A stretch of DNA of 64,000 bases, taken from contig JBAZBI010000006.1 in assembly GCA_041671545.1 (NCBI GenBank), positions 62,001-126,000 on the forward strand, read 5' to 3'. The translations under genes and the position numbers were made by a program. Under the pieces are notes generated by a model, which was not told where the DNA came from, searched no databases, and saw only the letters and a list, made by a program, of their open reading frames with translations. Within the stretch, counting starts at the first letter, position 1. Each line of letters starts with the position of its first letter. This document shows positions 1 through 8,821 of this stretch, piece after piece. The DNA is from UBA1563 sp041671545. Lineage in GTDB: Bacteria; Bacteroidota; Ignavibacteria; Ignavibacteriales; Ignavibacteriaceae.

Positions 1-25
1 TGATTTTCAAAGACTTTGACAAAAT

Positions 26-1744
26 TTATTCTGACGGGACAAAATTATTTATTTCAAAATAAGATTCACTCGGTGCTGATGTTCGCGTAATACCGCTTTC
101 CATCTTTGTGAATAATTCAGTCTTTGATGAGTATTCTTTTAAATAATAAATCTTAACGGAATTTCTGTGTTGAACTATCCAATTTAAAGTAATTTTAATT
201 TTTTCAAGGTCTTCTTCGTTTGGAATAAAATCAAGTTGAGTCGTTCGATCGAAATAATCATCCAAAGCTCGATCGAAATTTATTTCATCGTTGGCGAAGT
301 AATCTTTTATAAAAAGCTTTCCTTCGAGCAAAAGGAAATAATCTTTTTGTCCTTCAAATCCGGTTATTTCAAAAAGCACATTTGCAGAATTGATCGGTTC
401 AGCCAGTAAAGAAGATTTATGAATCTGCGAGAGCACTAATGATATCAATTCCTTTACTTCGGCAGCTTTTTCAAAACGAAGCTGGTCGGAATAGCTTTTC
501 ATTTTGGAAACCAAACGGTTTACTGCGAATTGATTTTTCCCGTAGAGAAATTCGTAAACATTTTTTATTTCATCTGAATAAGACTCGCTAATATCCACCA
601 CACAAGGAGCGGTGCAGCGTTCAATTTCAGCAAGAAAACATCTTCGTTTCTTTTTGAACTCCTTTTCATCGCACTCGCGCAAAAGAAATATTTTGTCAAT
701 CATATCAAGCACTTGCTGGGCAAGTTTGCGCGAAATGAACATTCCAAAATAATCATTCCCATCAAATGAAAATTTATTTGTGAGTTCAACTTTTGGTGCA
801 TTGTGTGTTTGTAAAAATTTCAAAAAATATTTATTGTGATACTGTTTTAACATCACATTCATTTTGGGATTTGCTTTTTTTATTAACTCTGCTTCTGCGA
901 GGAGAGCAACTAATTCTGTTTTTGTTGTTATCGTTTTAAACTTATGTGCCGTGGTAAGAATCTTTTTACTCTTTCGTGCAGACGTAGGAGTTAAGTACGA
1001 TTTAATCCTATCTCTCAACGACTTAGCCTTGCCGATATAAATTATTTCTTCCTTCTTATTAAAAAAGAAATAAACACCGGGAGATTTTGGAAGCGAAAGA
1101 AACGCATCGGCAAGATTTTTTTTCAGCGGAACTTTCGGTTTTATTTGTGCCGATTGATATTGATAATTTATGAATTCCTGTACTGTTTGAAATCCTTCCG
1201 AAACTTTCAACTGTCCGACTAAATGGTGGAGGATTTTTGCTGTGACTTCAGCATCAGCATAGGCGCGATGAGCATCTTCATTTTTAAGATGGAGGTGATT
1301 TGCAAGATTCCCAAGTGAACGGCTTTTAAGATTTGGCAACATTCTTCTTGCTAAACGAAGTGTACAAAGCTGCAGTGGTTGGTAATTCTCTACACCACAA
1401 ACGTTAAACTCTTTCCGGAGAAAACTTAAATCGAATGCCAAATTATGTCCGACCAAAACCGAATCCTCTAAAAAATCTTGCAGCGGTTTTACCAATTCTT
1501 CAAAAAAAGGGGCATTGTAAACATCATCGTTGGAAATTCCGGTGAACTGTGTAATAAAAGGGGGAATCGATCTTCCCGGATTGATGAAAGAATTGTAGCG
1601 GTCAATCACTTTAAAGTTTTTTATTTTCACCAACCCGATTTCGATGATATTGTTGTTAGCCGGACCTAAGCCCGTTGTCTCAACATCAACTACGGAAAAC
1701 TCGGCTTCTTCAATCGGGAGTTGTAATATTTCAGTATTCAGCAT
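26..1744 (-). CDS. DEDDh exonuclease / GIY-YIG (UvrC-like) fusion protein
   Basis: A 572-residue fusion. Residues about 15-180 form a DnaQ-type 3'-5' exonuclease: D20 and E22 lie in VVDVETTG, and HRAYADAEVTA supplies the late His/Asp. Residues about 215-300 form a GIY-YIG nuclease domain (PGVYFFF, then IYIGKAKSLRDR), as in the UvrC N-terminus and Cho. A UVR-like helical pair (FEKAAEVKELI) sits near residue 430. The UvrC C-terminal endonuclease and helix-hairpin-helix parts are absent, so this is not UvrC. Such fusions are known in several phyla and are presumed to act in DNA repair or strand processing. It is divergent from the YmdB-like gene. Domain assignment is secure; role is inferred. 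Confidence 0.85.
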   Translation of the reverse strand: MLNTEILQLPIEEAEFSVVDVETTGLGPANNNIIEIGLVKIKNFKVIDRYNSFINPGRSIPPFITQFTGISNDDVYNAPFFEELVKPLQDFLEDSVLVGHNLAFDLSFLRKEFNVCGVENYQPLQLCTLRLARRMLPNLKSRSLGNLANHLHLKNEDAHRAYADAEVTAKILHHLVGQLKVSEGFQTVQEFINYQYQSAQIKPKVPLKKNLADAFLSLPKSPGVYFFFNKKEEIIYIGKAKSLRDRIKSYLTPTSARKSKKILTTAHKFKTITTKTELVALLAEAELIKKANPKMNVMLKQYHNKYFLKFLQTHNAPKVELTNKFSFDGNDYFGMFISRKLAQQVLDMIDKIFLLRECDEKEFKKKRRCFLAEIERCTAPCVVDISESYSDEIKNVYEFLYGKNQFAVNRLVSKMKSYSDQLRFEKAAEVKELISLVLSQIHKSSLLAEPINSANVLFEITGFEGQKDYFLLLEGKLFIKDYFANDEINFDRALDDYFDRTTQLDFIPNEEDLEKIKITLNWIVQHRNSVKIYYLKEYSSKTELFTKMESGITRTSAPSESYFEINNFVPSE

Positions 1745-1780
1745 ACAAAACCGGAAAAATCTTTCTCTATTCTTTTCTTT

Positions 1781-1808
1781 GTAGAGTCATGCCGTGGCAA
1801 GTCTCTAC
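1781..1808. repeat. Hairpin-forming intergenic inverted repeat (GTAGAG...CTCTAC)
   Basis: Arms GTAGAG and CTCTAC enclose a second arm pair, TGCC and GGCA. It lies in the 100-nt gap between two divergent genes. From memory, GTAGAG-type palindromes are common intergenic repeats in several phyla. Its function is unknown, and a terminator role is unlikely between divergent starts. Confidence 0.6.
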
Positions 1809-1845
1809 TTATTTACTTATATTTTCTTTACAAATTTAGAAGAAT

Positions 1846-2658
1846 ATGGAATTAATTAATATACTTTTTATCGGCGATATTATCGGCAAACCGGGATTAA
1901 CCTTCGTGCAAACATGGCTTCCGGGAATGATCCAAAAATACAAAGCCGACGTGGTTATTGCTAATGGTGAAAATGTGGCTGACGGAAAAGGTATTTTACC
2001 GAAAGATGGTGAAATCCTTTTTAACCTTGGCGTTCACGCTATTACCGGCGGAAATCACACATGGGATAAACATCAAACACAAGAATATCTAAAGAATGAA
2101 CCGAGAGTGCTCAGACCTCTCAATTATCCGAAAGGGACTCACGGAAACGGTCATGTGATTGTTGAATCGAAAAGGGGAAAAGTTGCTGTTGTGAATCTTC
2201 AAGGAAGAGCATACATGGCAACAATCGATTGTCCATTTCGTTCCGCCGATTGGATTCTTGCAAGAATAAAATCGGAGACAAAAATAATTTTTGTTGATTT
2301 CCACGCCGAAGCGACAGCCGAAAAAGCAGCGCTCGCAACCTATTTAGATGGAAAGATAAGCGCTCTTGTCGGTACGCATACACATGTGCAAACAAGCGAT
2401 GAACGTATTCTTCCAAATGGAACAGGTTTTATTACCGATGTTGGAATGACCGGTCCATACGAATCTGTTATTGGAATGAAAAGCCAAGCGGCGATAAACC
2501 GTTTCATCTATCAAACGCCGCAAAAATATGAGACCGCAGAAAATAATGTTCATCTCTGCGGTGTGTTGGTTAAAGTTGATGCTTCCACCGGTAAAACGGT
2601 TGCAATCGAAAGAATTTTATTCCCGGAATTTCAAACTACAGTGAACGAACAATCATGA
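1846..2658 (+). CDS. YmdB-family metallophosphoesterase (TIGR00282 type)
   Basis: A 270-residue calcineurin-like phosphoesterase of the YmdB family, which in Bacillus hydrolyses 2',3'-cyclic nucleotides. Metal-ligand motifs are in family order: FIGDIIGKPG (D11), ANGENVADG, GGNHTWD (His near 71), VDFHAEATAEK and GTHTHVQT near the end of the core. There is no signal peptide, so it should be cytoplasmic. Length matches the family. The stop overlaps the folD start (ATGA), so the two are probably co-transcribed. The function transfers only at family level; the natural substrate here is unknown. Confidence 0.9.
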   Translation: MELINILFIGDIIGKPGLTFVQTWLPGMIQKYKADVVIANGENVADGKGILPKDGEILFNLGVHAITGGNHTWDKHQTQEYLKNEPRVLRPLNYPKGTHGNGHVIVESKRGKVAVVNLQGRAYMATIDCPFRSADWILARIKSETKIIFVDFHAEATAEKAALATYLDGKISALVGTHTHVQTSDERILPNGTGFITDVGMTGPYESVIGMKSQAAINRFIYQTPQKYETAENNVHLCGVLVKVDASTGKTVAIERILFPEFQTTVNEQS

Positions 2659-3533
2659 TTTTAATTGACGGTAAAAAAGTCTCTTTTGAAATTCGACTTG
2701 AGTTAAAAGAAAAAGTTGATAAATTAAAGACTGAAGGGAAAAGCGTTCCCGGTTTGGTTACGATTCTTGTTGGCGAAAACCCGGCATCAAAATCCTATGT
2801 AAGCAGCAAAGCTAAGGCGTGCGAAGAAATTGGATTTCTTTCTAAAGTAGTAAAACTCCCTGACACAACAACCCAAGATGAATTATTGAGTGTAGTTCAA
2901 AGCTATAATGCAGATCCTAACTTTCATGGAATTCTTGTTCAGCTTCCAATTCCAAAACAAATTAACGAATCCAAAATTATTGATGCGATCGCTCCGGGAA
3001 AAGATGTAGATGGCTTTCATCCAATAAGTGTTGGCAATTTAGTGATCGGGAACGACACTTTTTTCCCGTGTACTCCAGCCGGTATTCAAGAATTGCTGAA
3101 ACGATATAAAATTGAAACAAAAGGAAAACATGTTGTGGTTGTGGGTCGAAGTAACATTGTCGGCAAACCGATTGCCAATATTATGCTTCAAAAAAAAGAA
3201 TTTGCAAACGCGATTGTTACTGTCTGTCATTCAGCCGCTTCCGATTTGAAACAATATACATTATCGGCAGATATTTTAATTGCTGCAATCGGAGTTCCAA
3301 ATTTTATTAAAGCTGATATGGTTAAAGAAGGAACAGTTGTCATAGATGTTGGAATAAATCGTGTTGAAGACTCCACCCGGCCAAAAGGTTACAAACTTGT
3401 CGGTGATGTCGATTTTGATAATGTTGCGCCTAAAGCTTCCTTTATCACCCCGGTGCCGGGTGGCGTTGGACCAATGACTATCGCTATGTTATTACAAAAT
3501 ACATTTAAAGCATACTTAAAATCCGGTAAATAA
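2655..3533 (+). CDS. folD: Bifunctional methylenetetrahydrofolate dehydrogenase / cyclohydrolase
   Basis: FolD interconverts 5,10-methylene- and 10-formyl-tetrahydrofolate using NADP. Visible motifs are SYVSSKAKACEEIG with the catalytic Lys, the conserved GKDVDGFHP, the dinucleotide-binding segment VVVGRSNIVGKPIANIM, and the C-terminal PVPGGVGPMT signature. At 292 residues it has the normal length. The start overlaps the preceding stop by 4 nt and deoC begins one base after its stop, so the three genes form an operon. One-carbon metabolism recurs in the window (thyA, folA, folC, folE). Confidence 0.96.
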   Translation: MILIDGKKVSFEIRLELKEKVDKLKTEGKSVPGLVTILVGENPASKSYVSSKAKACEEIGFLSKVVKLPDTTTQDELLSVVQSYNADPNFHGILVQLPIPKQINESKIIDAIAPGKDVDGFHPISVGNLVIGNDTFFPCTPAGIQELLKRYKIETKGKHVVVVGRSNIVGKPIANIMLQKKEFANAIVTVCHSAASDLKQYTLSADILIAAIGVPNFIKADMVKEGTVVIDVGINRVEDSTRPKGYKLVGDVDFDNVAPKASFITPVPGGVGPMTIAMLLQNTFKAYLKSGK

Positions 3534-3534
3534 A

Positions 3535-4401
3535 ATGGACTCATCAAAAATTGAGAGAATTGTTTCTCAGGTGTTTTTAGAAAAATCGTTGCGCGATTTT
3601 TATTGCCAGGGCGATACTTGCAAAGGATGGGAAACAAACGTAATCACACAACCCAACGCAATTAAAAATATTGTTAATGTTGGTGCAGAAAGAATTTCTG
3701 CCGGTTTAGGAGTTGGAGATCACTTACCTGATCTTTCGCTTGCAAGAATGATTGACCACACCATGCTTAAACCCGACGCAACTACTGATGAAATAAAACA
3801 ACTTTGTGCTGAGGCTAAACAATATCACTTCGCTTCGGTTTGTGTCAATCCCGGATTTGTTCCTCTTTGTTCTTCATTATTAAAGGGAACTGATGTTAAA
3901 GTTTGTACGGTAATCGGGTTCCCGCTGGGCGCAACAACCACCGAGGTTAAACGCCTGGAAGCCGAACAGGCAATTGCAAACGGTGCTACAGAGATTGACA
4001 TGGTAATCAATGTCGGTCAGTTGAAAAGTGGAAATTACGATTACGTGTTTAATGATGTTAACAAAGTTGTTCTTGCAGCAAAAGCACATCGGAATGTTTG
4101 TAAAGTAATTTTAGAGACAGCTCTTCTAACAGATGAAGAAAAAGTTAAAGCTTGCTTGATCTGCAAAAAAGCCGGAGCAGATTTTGTAAAAACTTCTACG
4201 GGATTTTCAAAAGGTGGCGCCACCGTTGGTGATATTGCATTGATGAGAAAAATTGTCGGTTCGGCAATCGGAGTAAAAGCTTCCGGTGGAATTCGTTCAA
4301 AAGAAGATGCGGAAGCAATGATAGCAAGCGGTGCAGATCGTATTGGCGCAAGTGCAAGTGTAAAAATTGTTATGGGCGAGAAAAGCGAATCATCTTACTA
4401 A
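3535..4401 (+). CDS. deoC: Deoxyribose-phosphate aldolase with N-terminal extension
   Basis: DeoC cleaves 2-deoxyribose-5-phosphate to glyceraldehyde-3-phosphate and acetaldehyde. The TIM-barrel part begins near residue 66 (ARMIDHTMLKPDAT). The Schiff-base lysine is in DFVKTSTGF (K219), the acidic partner is in EIDMVINVG, and a second lysine is in GVKASGGIRS. The protein has 288 residues, against about 220-260 in ordinary DeoC. The extra N-terminal 60 residues open with a short amphipathic helix (IERIVSQVFLEKSL) followed by a Cys-containing linker. Such extensions occur on aldolases associated with bacterial microcompartments, but no shell gene is in this window. Aldolase assignment is firm; the targeting role is inference. 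Confidence 0.93.
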   Translation: MDSSKIERIVSQVFLEKSLRDFYCQGDTCKGWETNVITQPNAIKNIVNVGAERISAGLGVGDHLPDLSLARMIDHTMLKPDATTDEIKQLCAEAKQYHFASVCVNPGFVPLCSSLLKGTDVKVCTVIGFPLGATTTEVKRLEAEQAIANGATEIDMVINVGQLKSGNYDYVFNDVNKVVLAAKAHRNVCKVILETALLTDEEKVKACLICKKAGADFVKTSTGFSKGGATVGDIALMRKIVGSAIGVKASGGIRSKEDAEAMIASGADRIGASASVKIVMGEKSESSY

Positions 4402-4450
4402 CATTTATCACGGTTTAGAATTGTGGTAAATGATTTGTTGATTTTAAATT

Positions 4451-4557
4451 CGAAAGAATGGATGAATGATTGAAAGATTGAATGTTTCTTTATCGGTTTT
4501 ATACTTTCAATGTTTTTCATTCACCATTCAGTCATTCCGTCAAGCGATGTTTTTTTT
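4451..4557. repeat. Imperfect inverted repeat followed by a T8 run, possible terminator
   Basis: A left arm rich in GAATG/TTGAA words (4451-4484) pairs imperfectly with a right arm (4502-4540). A run of eight T follows at about 4550. It stands 50 nt after the deoC stop, so it could end that operon. It belongs to a set of similar intergenic structures in this window. Confidence 0.4.
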
Positions 4558-4608
4558 AAAATGCTGAATTGAAATTTTTGTATAAGTTTTAAGTAAGATG
4601 ATTTACTC

Positions 4609-4836
4609 ATGGTTTTAGATATTATAATCTCAAAAGCGCTTGACGGATATTCTGCAGCCATTCCTTCAATCAACGGATGTGAAACCTGGGCGCCGAAAGA
4701 AGATGAAGCAATTGAAAAAATTGTTTCGTTAGCCAGGTATTATTTAAAGTTGGATGAACACCATCGAATTTTAGTTGATAAAGCCGGAAGAAGCGCCTGT
4801 CAATCAATTTATAAATTAATATTCCACAAGAGTTGA
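4609..4836 (+). CDS. Small HicB-like domain protein
   Basis: A 75-residue protein. The start resembles the HicB antitoxin fold: beta strand, DGYSAAIPSINGCETW (compare DGYxAxxPxLPGC), then an EEA-type helix (EDEAIEKIVSLARYYL). HicB antitoxins usually carry a C-terminal DNA-binding segment and a HicA partner. Neither is present, and the remaining 30 residues show no such motif. The stop overlaps the TTG start of the TrmH gene (TTGA), so translation is coupled. It may be a domesticated HicB-like protein; function unknown. Confidence 0.55.
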   Translation: MVLDIIISKALDGYSAAIPSINGCETWAPKEDEAIEKIVSLARYYLKLDEHHRILVDKAGRSACQSIYKLIFHKS

Positions 4837-5426
4837 GAAAACAGATTACAGAACGACGAAAAGAAAAAATTATTACCGTTGCTTCTGCGCGGCAGGATTC
4901 ACTTCGTCTTGTACTCGAAAATGTCCACGATCCCCATAACGTAAGCGCGGTCTTCCGTTCATGCGATGCAGTGGGAATTCCAAAAGTTTCTCTCATTTAT
5001 AACATCGAAAAATATCCGAAGATCGGAAGCAAATCTTCTGCATCAGCTTTTAAGTGGGTTGAGAAAGAAAAATATGCGGAAGTTGAAAAGTGTTATGATC
5101 ATTTAAGAGTAGAAGGATTTACAATCCTCGCTTCATCATTAAAAGGAAATCCAAAAAGTCTTTATGATTATGATCTGACAAAAAAAATCGCACTCGTTTT
5201 CGGAAATGAACATCGCGGAATTTCTGAAGAAGCTGAATCTCTAGCAGATAACATTTTTTATATCCCAATGCAGGGAATGGTGCAAAGTCTAAATATCTCT
5301 GTTGCTGCCGCGGTTACGTTGTACGAAGCAATGCGGCAAAGAATGTTAAAAGGGTTTTATAATCAACCGAATGATAATTCTGAATTAATTAAACAAAGAA
5401 TAAACGATTGGTTGAACAATAAATAG
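4833..5426 (+). CDS. TrmH/SpoU-family RNA 2'-O-methyltransferase
   Basis: A 197-residue SPOUT methyltransferase. All three family motifs are visible: NVSAVFRSCDAVGI (motif 1, with the catalytic Arg), LVFGNEHRGIS (motif 2) and IPMQGMVQSLNISVAAA (motif 3, the knotted SAM site). The closest role is tRNA Gm18 2'-O-methylation (TrmH), but rRNA targets cannot be excluded. The TTG start at 4833 overlaps the upstream stop, and no ATG lies nearby in frame before the conserved core. Product class is secure; target is inferred. Confidence 0.88.
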   Translation: MRKQITERRKEKIITVASARQDSLRLVLENVHDPHNVSAVFRSCDAVGIPKVSLIYNIEKYPKIGSKSSASAFKWVEKEKYAEVEKCYDHLRVEGFTILASSLKGNPKSLYDYDLTKKIALVFGNEHRGISEEAESLADNIFYIPMQGMVQSLNISVAAAVTLYEAMRQRMLKGFYNQPNDNSELIKQRINDWLNNK

Positions 5427-5432
5427 TTTTTA

Positions 5433-5499
5433 CTTCTTGGTGTCTTAGTGGCAATCACATGAACTTTTAACGCTGCCACCAAGACTCGAAGACACAAAG
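5433..5499. repeat. Imperfect inverted repeat (CTTAGTGGCA / TGCCACCAAG type)
   Basis: The arms at 5444-5453 and 5474-5483 pair with one mismatch. The flanking text carries diverged copies of the same GTGTCTT and AAGACAC words. It lies between the TrmH gene and aroA, both on the plus strand. From memory, similar GTGTCTTAGTG sequences are widespread in bacterial intergenic DNA. It could be a transcript-end hairpin. Confidence 0.45.
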
Positions 5500-5547
5500 A
5501 AATCAATAATAATTTTAATATTATGAAATGAGTTTGACGAAAATATA

Positions 5548-6828
5548 ATGACACAAGAAATTAATAAAATAGAATCCGTAAAAGGTGAACTCACTCTCCC
5601 TGGAGATAAATCCATCTCTCACCGTGCAGTGATATTTTCATGTATGGCTAAGGGAATTTCGGAAATTGAAAATTTATCGAATGGTGAAGATGTTCGATCA
5701 ACATTAAAATGTTTTTCCGAACTTGGAGTTACAAGCAAATGGGAAAATGAAAAACTGATAATTGAAGGGAAAGGATATAGGAATTTCAACGCTCCGGTAA
5801 ATAATTTGGATGCAGGAAATTCCGGAACAACTGCGCGGTTGCTAGCTGGATTTCTTTCCGCTCAGCCGTTTGAATCAACAATAATAGGGGACGAATCGCT
5901 TTCACAACGCCCGATGAAAAGGGTCATTGATCCGCTTTCTTTGATGGGAGCTAAATTTAAAGCTACTCCGAAACTTACTCTTCCTTTAACTGTCCATCAT
6001 TCTGAAAAGTTAATTCCGATTACTTATGAAATGCCGGTTGCAAGCGCGCAGGTAAAAAGTTCTCTGCTTCTCGCCGGACTTCATTTGGAAGAAGAAACTT
6101 GCGTGATCGAATCCGAACAAACCCGTAACCACACAGAAGTTATGCTTGGCTTGCGAGTAGAAGAGAAAGAAGGGAAGAGGTTTATTTATTCTTCGCAAAA
6201 AAATTATCCTTCTGCACAAAATTATTTTGTCCCGTCCGATATTTCTTCTGCGGCTTTTTTTATTGTTTTAACTTTGCTGGCAAAAAACTCGGAAGTGATT
6301 CTTCGTCATGTTTCTTTAAATGAAACTCGTACCGGAATTATAAGTGTATTAAAGGCAATGGGAGGCATTATTGAAATCACTAATCAGCAAACTTCAAACA
6401 ATGAATTGTTAGGTGATTTGATAGTGGGGAGCTGTGGACTTCATCCGATAGAAATTCCCAAAGAAATTATTCCTAACATTATTGATGAGATACCGATATT
6501 GTCAGTCGCTTCCGTTATAGGAACAGGAAAGTTTGAGATTAGAAATGCTGCGGAGTTACGCGTAAAAGAATCAGACAGAATTTCTGCGTTAGTCCATAAT
6601 TATAAAATACTTGGATTGGATGTTGAAGAATTCCCGGATGGTTTTTCTGTTAGCGGAACAATACAAAATGAAAGTCCAATCTTCGAAAGTTTTCATGATC
6701 ACCGTATTGCAATGGCATTTGCAATTCTCTCAATGTTCTTAAAGAATGGCGGGGAAATATCCAATTTTGATTGTGTTAAAATTTCTAATCCGCAGTTTTT
6801 GGAGCAGGTGGAAAGTCTCATCCGATAA
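5548..6828 (+). CDS. aroA: 3-phosphoshikimate 1-carboxyvinyltransferase (EPSP synthase)
   Basis: AroA transfers the enolpyruvyl group of PEP to shikimate-3-phosphate in the shikimate pathway. Diagnostic motifs are GDKSISHRAVIFS near the N-terminus, LDAGNSGTTARLLAG, SLSQRPMKRV, VASAQVKSSLLLAG, LRVKESDRISAL and the C-terminal FHDHRIAMAFAI. At 426 residues it has the normal length. It stands alone on the plus strand, behind a hairpin-forming spacer and convergent with the FISUMP gene. Confidence 0.97.
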   Translation: MTQEINKIESVKGELTLPGDKSISHRAVIFSCMAKGISEIENLSNGEDVRSTLKCFSELGVTSKWENEKLIIEGKGYRNFNAPVNNLDAGNSGTTARLLAGFLSAQPFESTIIGDESLSQRPMKRVIDPLSLMGAKFKATPKLTLPLTVHHSEKLIPITYEMPVASAQVKSSLLLAGLHLEEETCVIESEQTRNHTEVMLGLRVEEKEGKRFIYSSQKNYPSAQNYFVPSDISSAAFFIVLTLLAKNSEVILRHVSLNETRTGIISVLKAMGGIIEITNQQTSNNELLGDLIVGSCGLHPIEIPKEIIPNIIDEIPILSVASVIGTGKFEIRNAAELRVKESDRISALVHNYKILGLDVEEFPDGFSVSGTIQNESPIFESFHDHRIAMAFAILSMFLKNGGEISNFDCVKISNPQFLEQVESLIR

Positions 6829-6871
6829 TCTTGAGTGTTTGTTTGGTGAATATTTTTGTTCAATTAACTTA

Positions 6872-8716
6872 TTAATCCTTTAGGCACCGAACATTGAACC
6901 CATTCCTTTTATCCTCATAACTCAAGTCGATACTGCTATCATTGCCGCGCGGGCGTAATTTATAAGCAGTTGTCGCTCCGTATACTGAATTGTGCTCCTT
7001 AGAACTCCAAAAAAAAGTGTTCAACTCTAAATAGCCGACGAAGTCTCCATTACCGTCGCGGTAGCCCGCTAACAAGGCAGAGAAGCCGCTTGTGTTCGTG
7101 CCAATTCCGCTTCCAGTTCCTTGACCTACGGTTTTTAATGAGTTCCCATCATTATTTACAGTTTCAATCAATTTTTGAAACTCTGCCTGTGTTGGTATAT
7201 GCCAACCAGTGGGACAGATACCTCTTGTCCCGGGTGTGATGGAATATGCCATAGCTTCATTCCATTGATATAAACCACCATAAGTGTTGCAATTGGCAAT
7301 ATTATTATCAAAGCAATATTTTTCTATTGTCCCATTGTTCCTCATTGAATCTACTGGCGTACTACTATTAATCATCATCCCTATATTAAGATTTTCTTTT
7401 AACCAGCACTGCGATCCGATGAGTATTGTATTGTATATTTTACCTTCATAAGTAACCGTGGGTGTGTTTGGACACGAACTATTATTAGTCGTTGTAAAAT
7501 TCCAAACTACCGAAAGATTTGAAGTACCAAAATTATTCACTGCAGTTACGCTCCAATAATATTTAGTAAGTCCATTTAAGCCACTAATTTGTTTACTTGT
7601 AATATTCCCAACGTTATTATTATAAACCATATTTGTAAAAGAATTGTCTGTTGCGACTTGCAGATAATAACTCGTTGCTCCGGTGCTTAAATTCCAGATA
7701 ATCGTTAGTGATTGTAACTGATTTACCGACCCATTACTTGGGGATAAAAGAGTGGGGGGAATAGGTGCAATGCCAGTTGTAAAAGTCCAAGTTTCTGACC
7801 AACCCTTTGTACCATAATTATTCGTTGCACTTACCCGCCAGTAATATTTTGTAGAATCAGTTAACCCTGTTATTTGTTTGTATGCCGATGAATTACTTTG
7901 ATTAAAAACAAAACTTGAAAAAGTACTATTAGTTGAAACTTGCAGAGTATAACTCGTTGCTCCAGTGCTTGCATTCCAGGTAAGCACTGGAGAAAGTGAT
8001 ATTTCAGTTGCACCATCAGTTGGAGATAAAAGAATAGGAGAAACGGGTGCAGCACCGGTTGTAAAAGACCAAGTTTCTGACCAGCCTTTCGTACCAAAAT
8101 TATTCGTCGCACTTACCCGCCAATAATATTGTGTTAACCCGCTTAATTCCGTTATTTGTTTTGAGGTTGCAGTTAATGTATCTGCATTAAAAACAAAATT
8201 TGTAAACGAACTATTCGTTGAAATTTGCAAAGTATAGCTATTAGCGTTACTTACTTTGTTCCAAACTAAAACGGGAGAAAGCTTTTGTTCAACGGCTCCG
8301 TTTGTCGGTAGAGATAATTGAGGTAAAAACGCAGGTTCATCACCAGTAGTAGTAAAACTCCACACCTTTGACCAATCGGATGTGCCTTCACTATTACTTG
8401 AGCTAACTCTCCAGTAATACACCGCTAAATAATTCAAGTCAGGAATTTGTGGGGATGTCGTGGTAATATCGCTTTTATTAAATATAAAATTTGAGAACGA
8501 ACTGTTTGAGGATACTTGTAATGTATAACTTTTTGCTCCGCTGCTTGCATTCCAAGTTAAAACAACCGGAACTGCAATATTAGATGATGTATCTTTCGGT
8601 GTTGATAATATTGGTGGCGAAGGAACCGTATCAGCATTTAGGGGATTGCTTGCATCTTTTTTGCATGATGTAAATACAAGAAGAGAAACAAGAAAAAAAT
8701 AAATTACCTTTTTCAT
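6872..8716 (-). CDS. FISUMP-domain lipoprotein with tandem fibronectin III-like repeats
   Basis: A surface lipoprotein of about 614 residues. The N-terminus is a signal peptide ending in a lipobox (LVFTSC) followed by KK. Four repeats of about 95 residues follow (to about residue 416), each with LxWNxSxGAxSYxLQVSTNxxF...YYWRVSATNxFGTxxWSxxWxFTT, a fibronectin-III-like pattern. The C-terminus is a FISUMP domain (GSQCWLKENLNIG, CPTGWHIPTQAEFQKL, final FNVRCLKD). The ATG at 8716 is preferred over the TTG at 8722 because an AGG-type ribosome site precedes it. Repeats 2 and 3 are nearly identical at the DNA level. Likely surface adhesion or recognition; function unknown. Confidence 0.85.
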   Translation of the reverse strand: MKKVIYFFLVSLLVFTSCKKDASNPLNADTVPSPPILSTPKDTSSNIAVPVVLTWNASSGAKSYTLQVSSNSSFSNFIFNKSDITTTSPQIPDLNYLAVYYWRVSSSNSEGTSDWSKVWSFTTTGDEPAFLPQLSLPTNGAVEQKLSPVLVWNKVSNANSYTLQISTNSSFTNFVFNADTLTATSKQITELSGLTQYYWRVSATNNFGTKGWSETWSFTTGAAPVSPILLSPTDGATEISLSPVLTWNASTGATSYTLQVSTNSTFSSFVFNQSNSSAYKQITGLTDSTKYYWRVSATNNYGTKGWSETWTFTTGIAPIPPTLLSPSNGSVNQLQSLTIIWNLSTGATSYYLQVATDNSFTNMVYNNNVGNITSKQISGLNGLTKYYWSVTAVNNFGTSNLSVVWNFTTTNNSSCPNTPTVTYEGKIYNTILIGSQCWLKENLNIGMMINSSTPVDSMRNNGTIEKYCFDNNIANCNTYGGLYQWNEAMAYSITPGTRGICPTGWHIPTQAEFQKLIETVNNDGNSLKTVGQGTGSGIGTNTSGFSALLAGYRDGNGDFVGYLELNTFFWSSKEHNSVYGATTAYKLRPRGNDSSIDLSYEDKRNGFNVRCLKD

Positions 8717-8821
8717 ATACAACCTTTTTTACTTTTTAAGTAATTTTTTTTTGCAACCATATTTATTAAAAACCGTAAAGTAATATTCAATATTGTTTTA
8801 CTGTTACGTAACATCAATAGT

